NCBI GenBank assembly: GCA_038522945.1
Contig: JBCBJV010000015.1
Span: 19,310-83,309 of the forward strand
Source: MED-G105 sp038522945
Lineage (GTDB): Bacteria > Pseudomonadota > Alphaproteobacteria > Caulobacterales > Parvularculaceae
Direction of reading: 5' to 3'
DNA: 64,000 nt
Shown here: in pieces, positions 44,750-53,607 of the stretch
Numbering within the stretch: position 1 is the stretch's first letter
Layout: each line of letters opens with the position of its first letter
Notes under the pieces: generated by a model
Database searches by the model: none
What the model saw: the letters and a program-made list of their open reading frames with translations, nothing else
Told to the model about the DNA's origin: nothing
Translations under genes and position numbers: made by a program

Positions 44750-45907
44750 ATGACTGTTCTCCAAACCGAACGCCCCGTCTGGAAAAGCGATGAGCTCGTT
44801 CTATTCGAGGATGAAGCTGCCAAGTTTTTTACCCGCGAGCTTGCTCCCCATGTGGAGACTTGGCGCGACCAAGGCAAAGTTGACCGCTGGGCTTGGGAGA
44901 AGACTGGCGAGGCGGGCATGCTTTGTATGACGGTGCCTGAAGAATATGGCGGGGTTGGCGGCGATTTCGGCTATGAGCAGGTATTCATCGAGCAGCAAAT
45001 CAAAACTGGCGTCGAAGGGTTTGGCGCCTCGCTCCATAACTGCATCGTCGCGCCTTACATCGTCCACTATGGCACCGAGGAGCAAAAGCAGCGCTGGCTT
45101 CCAAAAATGGCGTCCGGCGAGCTGATCGGCGCAATTGCTATGACTGAGCCGGGAACCGGATCGGATCTGCAGTCCATTAAGACGACTGCTATTCAGCAGG
45201 GGAACCAATATGTCGTGAATGGGCAAAAGACCTTCATTACAAATGGTCAGACGGCGAACATTATTATCGTTGTGTCGAAAACCGATCCGGCCGAAGGCGC
45301 AAAAGGCGTCTCGCTGATGGTGGTCGAGACCGATGAGGTTGAAGGCTTTGAGCGCGGCCGAAACCTGAAGAAACTTGGCAACAAGGCGCAGGACACCTCA
45401 GAGCTCTTCTTCTCCGACGTGAAGATCCCGACGGAAAACCTCTTAGGAACCGCCGAGGGGCAAGGATTCTTCCAGCTCATGGAGCAGCTCCCTCAGGAAC
45501 GGCACCAGATTGCCGTCACCGGCATGGCCCAAATTGAGCGCGCCCTGGAGCTGACCATCGACTACGTAAAAGAACGCGAAGCGTTTGGCCGTCCGGTATT
45601 CAGTTTTCAGAACACTCAATTCAAGCTGGCCGAGTGCAAGGCGAAGGCCACGATGGCCCGCGTCTTTGTTGATTACTGTACGGAGCAACTGATCCATGGT
45701 CGCCTCGATGCATCAACTGCGTCCATGTCGAAGATGCTGCTGTCGGATCTTGAAAACGAGATCGTCGACGAGTGCCTCCAGCTTTTTGGTGGTTATGGGT
45801 ATATGGACGAATACCCGATCAGCCGGATGTATGCAGATAGCCGTGTCCAGCGGATTTATGGCGGCACCAACGAGATCATGAAACTCCTCATTGCCCGGAG
45901 TATTTGA
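44750..45907 (+). CDS. Acyl-CoA dehydrogenase
   Basis: This FAD enzyme introduces the alpha-beta double bond of acyl-CoA. From ATG 44750 (AAGGAA upstream) it is 385 residues, the normal length. It has the family signatures AMTEPGTGSDLQSIKTTA and GGYGYMDEYPISRMYADSRVQRIYGGTNEIMK. The base position that is glutamate in medium-chain enzymes (YEGT) is glycine here (YGGT), as in long-chain and isovaleryl types that place the glutamate elsewhere. An earlier frame from 44660 has no support. It is followed by a strong terminator. Confidence 0.92.
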   Translation: MTVLQTERPVWKSDELVLFEDEAAKFFTRELAPHVETWRDQGKVDRWAWEKTGEAGMLCMTVPEEYGGVGGDFGYEQVFIEQQIKTGVEGFGASLHNCIVAPYIVHYGTEEQKQRWLPKMASGELIGAIAMTEPGTGSDLQSIKTTAIQQGNQYVVNGQKTFITNGQTANIIIVVSKTDPAEGAKGVSLMVVETDEVEGFERGRNLKKLGNKAQDTSELFFSDVKIPTENLLGTAEGQGFFQLMEQLPQERHQIAVTGMAQIERALELTIDYVKEREAFGRPVFSFQNTQFKLAECKAKATMARVFVDYCTEQLIHGRLDASTASMSKMLLSDLENEIVDECLQLFGGYGYMDEYPISRMYADSRVQRIYGGTNEIMKLLIARSI

Positions 45908-45954
45908 GAAGTTTCGTATTCATCTTGGGCTCACAATGTCGGCGTTCAGTGCAA

Positions 45955-45986
45955 GCCGTCGCGCAAAAGATGCGCGGCGGTTTTTT
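45955..45986 (+). terminator. Intrinsic terminator after acyl-CoA dehydrogenase
   Basis: A 9-bp GC-rich stem (CCGTCGCGC / GCGCGGCGG, with one G-T pair) and a 7-base loop are followed by six T. It lies 47 bases past the acyl-CoA dehydrogenase stop, a textbook intrinsic terminator. Confidence 0.9.
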
Positions 45987-46087
45987 GGTTTCCTAAAGGG
46001 TTGTATTTCCGCTGAATTTCCCTTCGCAGGATGGACTGCTTCATTGCAAAACGGTAATGGAAAAAGAGTTAGGTCTCGGGGTGCAAA

Positions 46088-47353
46088 ATGAAAAAGTTCA
46101 CATCAGTACTGGTTGCAGGCTCATTGAGTTGTTTCTGTTCAGCAATGGCCGCAGTTATCGAATACGAAGTGACTGAGGTTGCAAACGGTGAAGAAATTCA
46201 AGAAATTGGTGATCAAGTCGACTTCTTGACTGGATTTCAACGACTGCAATTTGAATCTACCGGTGGAGTGGCGATTGATAATAATGGAACGGTATACATA
46301 CAGACAGTTGGGGATAGAACGTCTCCCGAGACGCCATCTGCCATCCTGTCGTTTGGCTCGCAAGGGGACTTTCAGGTATTTGACGAATTTACATTTACCA
46401 GCGTCTCTGGCTTGCGTCTGATATCAGTAAATGAAAATGGGCAAGTTCTAGTAACAAATCGTGAATTTGACACCAGCACTGGCGGCATACAAACATTGGT
46501 TATCTCTAGTCCAGAAGGCAACCAGCTCGCACTATCGGAAGAAAGCGTTCGAGTCTCGGAAACAACTGTAGCCAGTTTACTTGATAGCCAACCCGAAATA
46601 AATTCTGCCGGAGACGTGGTGGTTTTTAAGCGCGACGAAAACGGGATCTCATCGATAATCTTGGTAGATCAAACTGGGCCAACGACAATCGTACTTGAAA
46701 CCGATGACCCAAACGGCTTTTCGTCCTTTGGGAGACCTAGCATTAACGATCTGGGCGAGGTGGCGTTTGCTGCAGCAAAGAACGACGGGACGATAGGCGT
46801 TTTCGTTTATAAAGAGGGAAATTTGGCCCTGCGTGCCGAAGCTCCTGCAGGTCAGACTTTTTCCGGGTCCGGGATCAAAATCAATAACAACGGCGATGTG
46901 GTAGTTGCGCGCATTGATGAAGCAAATGAAACGTCAACATTGGTTTCCTATGATCGAAGTGGAAGTGAGTCGATAATTTTTGAATCGCCGGAGGATCAAA
47001 ACATTCAGGCATCTGGCTCTGACTTTTCTCTGAATGACACTGGTGACGTACTTTTTTACGGGATTGATAGCGACAGGCTAGGCCAAAGTGAAGGCGTTAT
47101 ACGGTATCTGTTTATCGACGGCCAAGTTTTCAATTTAGTAGACCTGTTGAGCACGGATTTAGACGATCGGTTCCTTGAAAACATTATCTTCGGGGATGAA
47201 GCCTTGAATAATGATAGGTCCATTGTATTCACCTCGGTGAGCGGCATTTTTCGCGCGGATTTGGCGACAGTTATCCCCCTGCCAGGTGCTATGTTTCTTT
47301 TTGTATTCGGCATTGCGGCTCTCCCATTTGCCAAGCGAGGCAGGCGCTCCTAG
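46088..47353 (+). CDS. Secreted repeat protein with PEP-CTERM-type sorting signal
   Basis: The 421-residue protein begins with a signal peptide (MKKFTSVLVAGSLSCFCSAMA). The body has repeats of the form N-x-x-G-D/E/Q-V (INSAGDVVVF, INDLGEVAFA, INNNGDVVVA, LNDTGDVLFY), suggesting a beta-propeller. The C terminus is VIPLPGAMFLFVFGIAALPFAKRGRRS: a PLP motif, a hydrophobic segment and a basic tail. This is the layout of VPLPA/PEP-CTERM signals cut by an exosortase. No exosortase lies in the window. The ribosome site is weak (GTCTCGGGG upstream). Confidence 0.75.
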   Translation: MKKFTSVLVAGSLSCFCSAMAAVIEYEVTEVANGEEIQEIGDQVDFLTGFQRLQFESTGGVAIDNNGTVYIQTVGDRTSPETPSAILSFGSQGDFQVFDEFTFTSVSGLRLISVNENGQVLVTNREFDTSTGGIQTLVISSPEGNQLALSEESVRVSETTVASLLDSQPEINSAGDVVVFKRDENGISSIILVDQTGPTTIVLETDDPNGFSSFGRPSINDLGEVAFAAAKNDGTIGVFVYKEGNLALRAEAPAGQTFSGSGIKINNNGDVVVARIDEANETSTLVSYDRSGSESIIFESPEDQNIQASGSDFSLNDTGDVLFYGIDSDRLGQSEGVIRYLFIDGQVFNLVDLLSTDLDDRFLENIIFGDEALNNDRSIVFTSVSGIFRADLATVIPLPGAMFLFVFGIAALPFAKRGRRS

Positions 47354-47486
47354 CCTAGGTACAAAGAATGGACGGGATTTCGCTCGACGCCGGCCTACGA
47401 TATTCGTCTTAATGCTGAGGGCGCCGTTGGGCTTGCCTGCTACTAGCCCCTAGGCTGGTATCCATACGCAATTGGGGACCGCCTTC

Positions 47487-48611
47487 ATGATTACAAGTCG
47501 AGTTGTATTTGGCAGCCTTGGACTTTGCTGCTTCCTCCTTGCCTATCTCTTGTTCTGGCCGATTGCTGCAGAACCTGTTGCGTGGGATGCGCCGCAAGCG
47601 CCTGGGTATGTCGGCGTGTTTGAGCCGAACGATCGTTTATCCAGGCTTGAAATTCAGTCGCTTGGTGCATTCCACGGACCGGAAGATATTGTGGCGTGGG
47701 AGGAGGCGGGTGCGCTGGTTCTCTATTCCAGCACACAGACCGGGCAGATCTTGAAGATCGACCCGGCTCAGCAGTCGGCGGAGGTGTTTACTGAAACAGG
47801 CGGCGTCCCACTGGGAATGGAGGTTGATGCGCGTGGCAATTTGGTTGTCGCAGACGCCCATGCCGGCTTGCTATCGATCGCGCCAGACGGAACGGTATCC
47901 GTACTGACCGACCAGGCGGGCGGCTTACCAGTCGTGTATGCCGATGACTTGGATATTGCTGAAAACGGTGTCATTTACTTTTCTGATGCGTCAACGAAGT
48001 TCTCCGCAGAAGAAGCTGGTTCGACGTTAAAGGCGAGTGTCCTGGAAATCTTTGAACACGCGCGCACGGGTCGCATTTTGTCGTATGACCCCAAAACTGA
48101 TAAGACCGAGGTCGTGCAGGATGGCCTCAGTTTTGCCAATGGCGTTGCGATGGGGCCGGAAGATCAATCGATCTTTGTCGCCGAAACCGGCAAATATCGT
48201 ATTCTTCGCCTATTCGTCAGTGGTCCACGTAACGGCGAAATTGTCCCGGTATTTGAGAATCTGCCTGGATTTCCGGATAATATTAACCGAGGGCCATTCC
48301 TTGAAGATGGACGGCAAACATATTTCTTCGGACTTGCAGGCCCCCGCCTTCCGCTTGCGGATAAGTTAAGTGACAAACCATATTGGCGCAGAGTTATTTT
48401 GCGATTACCTGAGTTCCTCCATCCCGCACCCAAGCGTTATGGCTTTGTTGCTCAGTTTGCCGAGGATGGTGAGATCATCCAGACATGGCAGGATCCTGAA
48501 GGCGCGTATCCTACCACGACTGGCGCCGTTCTCGCACCCGACGGAAATCTGTATGTGACAAGCCTTGAGGCACACGGACTTGCTCGCCTTCCGTACGCTG
48601 AAGGCGAGTAG
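47487..48611 (+). CDS. SMP-30/strictosidine synthase-like beta-propeller protein
   Basis: From ATG 47487 (GGGGA 8 bases upstream) the protein is 374 residues. It has an N-terminal membrane anchor (about 4-26) and a six-bladed propeller of the strictosidine synthase/gluconolactonase type (GPEDIVAWEE, YADDLDIAENGVIYFSDAS, LSFANGVAMGPEDQSIFVAETG, NGPF-type FPDNINRGP). Relatives include lactonases and paraoxonase-like proteins. Substrate is unknown. It lies just after the sorting-signal protein gene, and their link is unproven. Confidence 0.75.
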   Translation: MITSRVVFGSLGLCCFLLAYLLFWPIAAEPVAWDAPQAPGYVGVFEPNDRLSRLEIQSLGAFHGPEDIVAWEEAGALVLYSSTQTGQILKIDPAQQSAEVFTETGGVPLGMEVDARGNLVVADAHAGLLSIAPDGTVSVLTDQAGGLPVVYADDLDIAENGVIYFSDASTKFSAEEAGSTLKASVLEIFEHARTGRILSYDPKTDKTEVVQDGLSFANGVAMGPEDQSIFVAETGKYRILRLFVSGPRNGEIVPVFENLPGFPDNINRGPFLEDGRQTYFFGLAGPRLPLADKLSDKPYWRRVILRLPEFLHPAPKRYGFVAQFAEDGEIIQTWQDPEGAYPTTTGAVLAPDGNLYVTSLEAHGLARLPYAEGE

Positions 48612-48626
48612 TCTTTCCCAGTCCAG

Positions 48627-49832
48627 TTATTTCAGACGGAGCCGGGCGCCAGGAAGCGGAAATCCGTAATACATTCGCATCCATCGCGGCTTGGTGAAGA
48701 GCCACGCGCGAAGAGCTTCCCCAAAGCTCGTCGGGTAGAACTCTCGCCGGGCCACCATAGCCCGCAGATTATCGACAATCAGCACATCCCGCCGGTCGAG
48801 AACCACCTCGATAGCATCCCGGCGGGCTTTGACGATCGCGGCCCGAAGGCGGCGAAGAGCGCGCTTGGCATTCTCATCGTCCGTCCACACCCGATCTGGA
48901 TCGTAGCTCATGACCCAATCGGTGTCGTCGATGCCACGGCGCAAGACAGGCTGACCCTCGGTCATGGAGGCGGCATCATTATTATCAAAGTGCGGACCAA
49001 TTTTCTGATAAACCGGACGCTCTAGGTGCTCAATCAGCCAATCCCGCTCATGGCTCTCAAAGCGGGCAACGATTTCGCGCACGGGCAACACGTATATCGG
49101 AATTTTTCGCCGGTTCCTCACCGCAGCATAGGCCTTGAAAATGCAGGTCTCCTCGCCGGCTGCTGGCTTGGTTGGATCGGGCAAGCCTTTTTCCACCGTT
49201 GACTGATGAAACCTTAGGTGCATGTCGGAGCCGTCTCGGTCTCCGATCTGTGGTTCCGTTGGGGCGGAAACGAGCGTCCGAACCGGTTGAGCAGCCGCAT
49301 TTTGATAGCGTCGCCGAATTTCTGCGCCCGCCAAAAACAAGAGCCCGGAGACGATCATGTCGAAATGGCGAAAGCCTCTTGGATCCATGCCGCTGTGCAG
49401 GTCAGCGTGGGCCGATGGGTAGGGAAAGAAGAAGCTAGCCGTCGGCAGCTTGCGGAAGACGGCGTAGGAAAGTCGGCCGGTCCGCAAGTCGTTGATTTTC
49501 TCCCGTTCGCTCTTTGCAAACAGCTTGCGAACGTATTTCGCGCCGGTCTCGCCAAAATTGTAAGAGTAGTTCCAAAGCTCGCGGCGGCGCCAGATTGAAA
49601 AATACAAGGATGTCTTCAGTCGCGTCCCCCATGCAGAAAGCGGTTTGGCAATAACCAGGTTTTCTGGCGCGGGTTTCCTGCCAGACCTGATATCTTTCAG
49701 TTCCAGGGGCTGGAAGTCTGCCTGTGGGCCGTCTAGTGGCCGCAAATCCAGAACGGGTGCGTGGTCAACAGCCAGCGATTGAGCGGGCTCAATTGAAAGT
49801 GGCGCGGCGGGAAGCGTCGCAACGCTCGACAT
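48627..49832 (-). CDS. Possible TauD/clavaminate synthase-like oxygenase
   Basis: The 401-residue protein was not firmly recognised. Its C-terminal stretch DVLIVDNLRAMVARREF (about 349-365) resembles the strand carrying the distal iron histidine of TauD/TfdA-like Fe(II)/2-oxoglutarate oxygenases (VDNRRxxHGRxxF). That histidine would be Val360. A histidine-rich stretch (DMHLRFHQS) is near residue 206. If the match is real, the protein may be inactive or use another residue. Other assignments cannot be excluded. It is convergent with the propeller gene. Confidence 0.45.
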   Translation of the reverse strand: MSSVATLPAAPLSIEPAQSLAVDHAPVLDLRPLDGPQADFQPLELKDIRSGRKPAPENLVIAKPLSAWGTRLKTSLYFSIWRRRELWNYSYNFGETGAKYVRKLFAKSEREKINDLRTGRLSYAVFRKLPTASFFFPYPSAHADLHSGMDPRGFRHFDMIVSGLLFLAGAEIRRRYQNAAAQPVRTLVSAPTEPQIGDRDGSDMHLRFHQSTVEKGLPDPTKPAAGEETCIFKAYAAVRNRRKIPIYVLPVREIVARFESHERDWLIEHLERPVYQKIGPHFDNNDAASMTEGQPVLRRGIDDTDWVMSYDPDRVWTDDENAKRALRRLRAAIVKARRDAIEVVLDRRDVLIVDNLRAMVARREFYPTSFGEALRAWLFTKPRWMRMYYGFPLPGARLRLK

Positions 49833-50072
49833 CTTTTGGGTACCTTTCTGGGTAGATTATTATGAGTTCGATCTAGTTTGATGCGCCGCAACATTAAAGA
49901 GGTCGGCACGACAAAAAAGTGAAGTATTTTAACCATCTATATGAATGTTGCGTTGCGGAAGAAATGAGAGGATTAGCAGCAACTGCTATCCCGTGACGTC
50001 CGCGTGAAGGGTTCGGGCGAGAAGGCGAGCCCGGGCTGTAACAGGAGGCTGAATCGGCTCAACTCCCATACT

Positions 50073-50705
50073 ATGAGCGCAGATACCGTCTTTTCGATCC
50101 TTAACATTTTCGGACTTTTTGTCTTTGCTGCCTCAGGCGCGTTGACTGCCTTGCGCAATGATCTCGATGTGTTTGGTGTCGCCATGATCAGTTTCGTGAC
50201 AAGCGTTGGGGGAGGGACCATCCGCGATGTGCTCGTGGGAAGCTTTCCGGTTTGGTGGATCGAAGACGCCTCGGCCATTCCCATTTGCCTAGCTGGTGCA
50301 GCGGTCGCGATTCTGGCCCAACCCATACTAACGTCGCGATTGAAAGCGTTGATCTGGGCAGATGCTTTGGGTCTGTCCGTTTTCGCGATTTTGGGGGCGA
50401 AGGCGGCATTGGCAGCCGATGCACCGGCGCTTATTGCGATCTTTATGGGCGGGGTGACCGCCACATTTGGCGGGGTGGTAAGAGACGTCCTGCTGAATGA
50501 ACCGCCGCTCATTTTGAAGCAGGACATTTATGCGACCGCAGCCATGCTCGGCGCAGGTTCTTACGTTCTTCTGCTCCACGTGGGGCTCAGCGACGCTCTT
50601 GCTGCCCCTGTGGCCGCAATCCTGACGTTTACGGTTCGCGCAGCTGCAATCCAATTGAACATTCCATCGCCAAAGTTTGGGCGTCCGCGCAAAGCCGAAC
50701 TTTAA
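50073..50705 (+). CDS. TRIC-like UPF0126 membrane protein (YicG/YadS)
   Basis: From ATG 50073 the protein is 210 residues with about seven hydrophobic segments. It has two copies of a glycine motif in the two halves: VGGGTIRDVLVG and FGGVVRDVLLNEPPLIL. This internal repeat is typical of the UPF0126/TRIC family of bacterial homologs of trimeric intracellular cation channels. Some members are implicated in glycine transport. The actual ion or substrate is unknown. 49833-50072 upstream holds no gene. Confidence 0.88.
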   Translation: MSADTVFSILNIFGLFVFAASGALTALRNDLDVFGVAMISFVTSVGGGTIRDVLVGSFPVWWIEDASAIPICLAGAAVAILAQPILTSRLKALIWADALGLSVFAILGAKAALAADAPALIAIFMGGVTATFGGVVRDVLLNEPPLILKQDIYATAAMLGAGSYVLLLHVGLSDALAAPVAAILTFTVRAAAIQLNIPSPKFGRPRKAEL

Positions 50706-50829
50706 TCCGGGGTCGGCCCTCCTCGCCAACCAGTGAGGCAAGTCAGCCAAATCGCCTCTTGTAATCGGTGGATTTGTTCGCCGTTGGCCTTGCGCGATGA
50801 CCCAAATCCAGTAAACAGGAGGGCCGAGC

Positions 50830-50903
50830 GCGGGTATAGCACAATGGTAGTGCAGCAGCCTTCCAAGCTGAGGATGCGAGTTCGATTCTCGCTACCCGCT
50901 CCA
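50830..50903 (+). tRNA. tRNA-Gly (anticodon TCC)
   Basis: The 74-base sequence folds as a tRNA with a perfect 7-bp acceptor stem (GCGGGTA / TACCCGC), a D arm (GCAC / GTGC), an anticodon loop CTTCCAA with anticodon TCC, a T arm (GCGAG TTCGATT CTCGC) and an encoded CCA end. The first pair of the anticodon stem is a G-A mismatch, otherwise four good pairs. It reads GGA/GGG glycine codons. It lies downstream of the UPF0126 gene on the same strand. Confidence 0.95.
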
Positions 50904-51235
50904 TTTCCACTCTAGAGTGCTGTGCCTTTTAGGAGAAATGTTCGAACGGTCGTCTGCCTGCGACAGCTGGTACCTTTTCGTCGCCGGCACAAAAACAAAA
51001 TTTCGGCATTTGGGTTATGCCTAGCATTTAACTCATATCTCCAATCCCGCCCACTTCAAGTATATGAGCTCACGGCGAGTGCTAATTTGAATTACACCTA
51101 CAGTTGTATATAATCGCCAATTATAAACCTTGATTAATCATTTATTAATTGTGAAAATCAGAAATTTGATAGTGATGCCTCTTCATAAGGCGCCTCTCGT
51201 TTCAATAGGTCTTCTGTAAGTCCGGATACAAATGA

Positions 51236-51256
51236 GATATCCTCTTTCCGGATATC
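51236..51256. promoter_or_regulatory. Inverted repeat, candidate operator
   Basis: GATATCC TCTTTCC GGATATC is a 7-bp inverted repeat with a 7-base spacer, about 175 bases before the tolC-like gene. Its symmetry suits a dimeric regulator. No regulator gene is adjacent. Confidence 0.4.
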
Positions 51257-51359
51257 ACTCCAGTTACGGAGCATTGGTATACGTCTGGAAAAGATACTGC
51301 TGCGATTGTTTATTTATTGTAAATCCTTCTTTCTGATTAGTTAATTACTACACGTATAG

Positions 51360-51376
51360 ATTGCGAATTCCGCAAT
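51360..51376. promoter_or_regulatory. Near-palindrome, candidate operator
   Basis: ATTGCG AATTC CGCAAT is a 6-bp inverted repeat with a 5-base spacer, 55 bases before the tolC-like start and just before the hairpin. It could be an operator near the transcription start. Confidence 0.4.
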
Positions 51377-51382
51377 GGTGTA

Positions 51383-51425
51383 TTAACCTTGCTGTGAGAC
51401 ACAGGTCACAAGTCAGTAAGGTTAA
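51383..51425 (+). promoter_or_regulatory. 12-bp leader hairpin covering the ribosome binding site
   Basis: TTAACCTTGCTG (51383-51394) pairs with CAGTAAGGTTAA (51414-51425) over 12 bp with one G-T pair. The apical region contains TGTGA and TCACA, which form an alternative 5-bp stem. The only ribosome-binding-like bases before the ATG at 51431 (AAGG, 51418-51421) lie inside the 3' arm. The RNA would therefore hide the start site, which suggests translational control by temperature, a small RNA or a ligand. Confidence 0.6.
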
Positions 51426-51430
51426 TCGAT

Positions 51431-53605
51431 ATGATCAAGTTGTCTCTTCTCGCGGTTTCATCTGTTTTTGCCCTTGGTTTTTGCCTATCACCGATAGCCT
51501 TGGCAGATGACGGGATTGAAGATGATAATCGGACGACCGACGATCTGAATGCATCCCAGAAAATGGCACTTGTCCAAGATGCGAAAAAAGCACCAATCGG
51601 TACCTTGGCCGTTCCGGATCTTGTGGCCGAATTAGGCGTAAATGCGGAAGCTAATATAGATGAGTTTGCAGAGGTCAGCGGTTCCGACGAAGCGACTTTA
51701 GATCGGTCAGCGCAGGTTGTCGCCGCATCTTTCAACTCTCTTCAAGATGTCAGTGGACATGCCTCAGTCGGAACCAATCGTTCAAAACTTGCGACCCATA
51801 CAGAGAAACAAGACGACTGGATCGACTTTCTCCACCCGTCGTCAATCCACACTGCTCAATTTGAAGAGTTGCCAGAGGGAGATGAGAAGGCGTTTTCTCG
51901 ACTGGAAGCGAAAAAAGCCCTCGTGAGAAACCGGTTCAATAATGGGGCGAAGAATTGGAAGGAGCTAGGTGAGGAGTTCGAAGTAACCTCAAAAGCTGAG
52001 CGCGAATTCACCATTCCAGCGACCTATCAGGAAGAAATCTCAGCAATTGGGACGAAACCGCGTTCCAAAAACGTGGAACCGATCGTCTGGGAAGGCAATA
52101 GCGTTTTCAAGCCACTCGGTCTTGGTGACGGAGTTTACACCCTGACGCTGGAAGAGGCGCTTTCTCAAGCGGCAAACTATGCAGCACAGATTGCAGTGTT
52201 CCGTGAGCTCCCAGCGATCCGGGAAACGTCAGTTCAAGAGGCGCGTGGGCGCTTTAAGCCTGAGGTTTTTGCCGAGGCGCGATACGAAGACCGCGACATC
52301 CCAACAACGAGCCTTGCGCAAACGGCCGGTGACGATCGACTTCGCGAGGATGATTTTGCGACGGAATTTGGAGTGCGCAAGCGTGTGCGCACGGGTGCGG
52401 AAGTGACGCTCTCTCAGCGGTTTTCTTCCCTGGAAACAAACCTCATTGAATTTGATCCGAACCAACAGTCCCGCAGTCGGACGGTGCTCAGTGTACGTCA
52501 GCCTTTGCTCCGCGATAGCGGGCTTTCGTTTAACCGGGCGCTTGACAACATCGCCAAGCTTGAGACCGATGTGGCCGTGCAGGAGTTTCGCCGGCAATCA
52601 GAAAGCCATCTCCTGGAAGTCACACGAGCCTATTGGACCCTTTATCTGGCCCGTGTGGGCGTCAGCCAACAACAAGCAGCTGTCGATCGACTTTCGGCCA
52701 TTGCAAAACGTGTAAGCGGGCGGCGAAACATTGACGCGCAAGCGTTGCAGTTGACCCGGGCAAGGGCGGCTGAGGCGGAAATGAAATCAGCGCTTGTACG
52801 GGCGCGGAATGCCGTTCGCAATGCTGAAGCGCGATTGCGCGCGCTTGTAAACTCACCAGAAATAATGCGGGCACAGACGATGGAGATTATCCCAACGGAC
52901 TTGCCAGTGACGCTGTGGCAGGATCACATGTTTGACTCAATCGTAGATGAAGCGGTTGATCAGCGCCCGGAAGTAAAGCAGGCATATCTTCAGCATAAGG
53001 CCTCTGTGCTGCGAAAAGGGGTCGCCGCTAATGAAGCGTTGCCACAACTGGACGTGATCGCGGAGGGGTCGTTTAACGGCCGCGAAGATGATTTCAATTT
53101 TGGTGGCGCTTTTGATGATGCCAATGAAGGGGATTACCTTGTCGGATTGCGGTTTTCCATGCCCATTGGGCGAGATGAACGAAAAGCGCGGCATAAACGA
53201 CGACGGCTTGAAGAGCTTCAACAGCGCCGTCAGGTTGAAACAACCCTTACCACCATTCAGCTCGAAGCTGAGATCTCGCTAAATGAGTATGCGGTTGCGT
53301 TTGAGGAGTTCCAGCAACGCAAGCTCGCTGTTGACCTGGCAAGCAAGGATCTCTCCACAATAGAAGAGCGGTGGCGGCGGGGTGTCGGCGGCAATGGGCT
53401 TGTATTCCTTGACATGCTGATCGATGCAAATGCGCGCTTGTTGGATGCACAACGTCAGTTTGTGGAATCACTCGTTACTTTCAAATATGCCGAGGCAAAT
53501 CTCGACCGAGCGCGCGGCAGGTTCCTGCAGGAACGCGGCTTCCGTATTGCACGTGGTGTCGATCAGAATGGAACGTCAGCATACACCCTTGAACAGGTGC
53601 GCTGA
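51431..53605 (+). CDS. TolC-family outer membrane protein, N-terminally extended
   Basis: This is probably the outer-membrane channel of a type I secretion or efflux system. The 724-residue protein has a signal peptide (MIKLSLLAVSSVFALGFCLSPIALA). Residues 26-235 are an acidic/helical region not found in ordinary TolC. The OEP core starts near 236 (YTLTLEEALSQAANYAAQIAVFRE) and contains the coiled helical repeats (LEVTRAYWTLYLARVGVSQQQAAVDRLSAIA). The giant protein gene follows after 2 bases, so a dedicated export pair is likely. The ABC and membrane-fusion partners are not in the window. Confidence 0.88.
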   Translation: MIKLSLLAVSSVFALGFCLSPIALADDGIEDDNRTTDDLNASQKMALVQDAKKAPIGTLAVPDLVAELGVNAEANIDEFAEVSGSDEATLDRSAQVVAASFNSLQDVSGHASVGTNRSKLATHTEKQDDWIDFLHPSSIHTAQFEELPEGDEKAFSRLEAKKALVRNRFNNGAKNWKELGEEFEVTSKAEREFTIPATYQEEISAIGTKPRSKNVEPIVWEGNSVFKPLGLGDGVYTLTLEEALSQAANYAAQIAVFRELPAIRETSVQEARGRFKPEVFAEARYEDRDIPTTSLAQTAGDDRLREDDFATEFGVRKRVRTGAEVTLSQRFSSLETNLIEFDPNQQSRSRTVLSVRQPLLRDSGLSFNRALDNIAKLETDVAVQEFRRQSESHLLEVTRAYWTLYLARVGVSQQQAAVDRLSAIAKRVSGRRNIDAQALQLTRARAAEAEMKSALVRARNAVRNAEARLRALVNSPEIMRAQTMEIIPTDLPVTLWQDHMFDSIVDEAVDQRPEVKQAYLQHKASVLRKGVAANEALPQLDVIAEGSFNGREDDFNFGGAFDDANEGDYLVGLRFSMPIGRDERKARHKRRRLEELQQRRQVETTLTTIQLEAEISLNEYAVAFEEFQQRKLAVDLASKDLSTIEERWRRGVGGNGLVFLDMLIDANARLLDAQRQFVESLVTFKYAEANLDRARGRFLQERGFRIARGVDQNGTSAYTLEQVR

Positions 53606-53607
53606 TC

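Larger units (their letters stand above)
50904..51430. promoter_or_regulatory. AT-rich gene-free control region before tolC-like gene
   Basis: These 527 bases carry no credible gene and are more AT-rich than their surroundings. They hold an inverted repeat GATATCC-N7-GGATATC (51236-51256), an inverted repeat ATTGCG-N5-CGCAAT (51360-51376), a short CACTCTAGAGTG palindrome (50908-50919) just after the tRNA, and the long hairpin at 51383-51425. The location directly before the secretion unit suggests a regulated promoter. No consensus -35/-10 was clear. Confidence 0.5.

Noticed and set aside
50922..51113. 63-residue frame after the tRNA
   Set aside because: It has no ribosome site, lies in AT-rich DNA, and its peptide has no recognisable features.
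51393..51410. TGTGA-N8-TCACA as a CRP/FNR site
   Set aside because: The spacer is 8 bases instead of 6, and the bases are better explained as the inner part of the leader hairpin.
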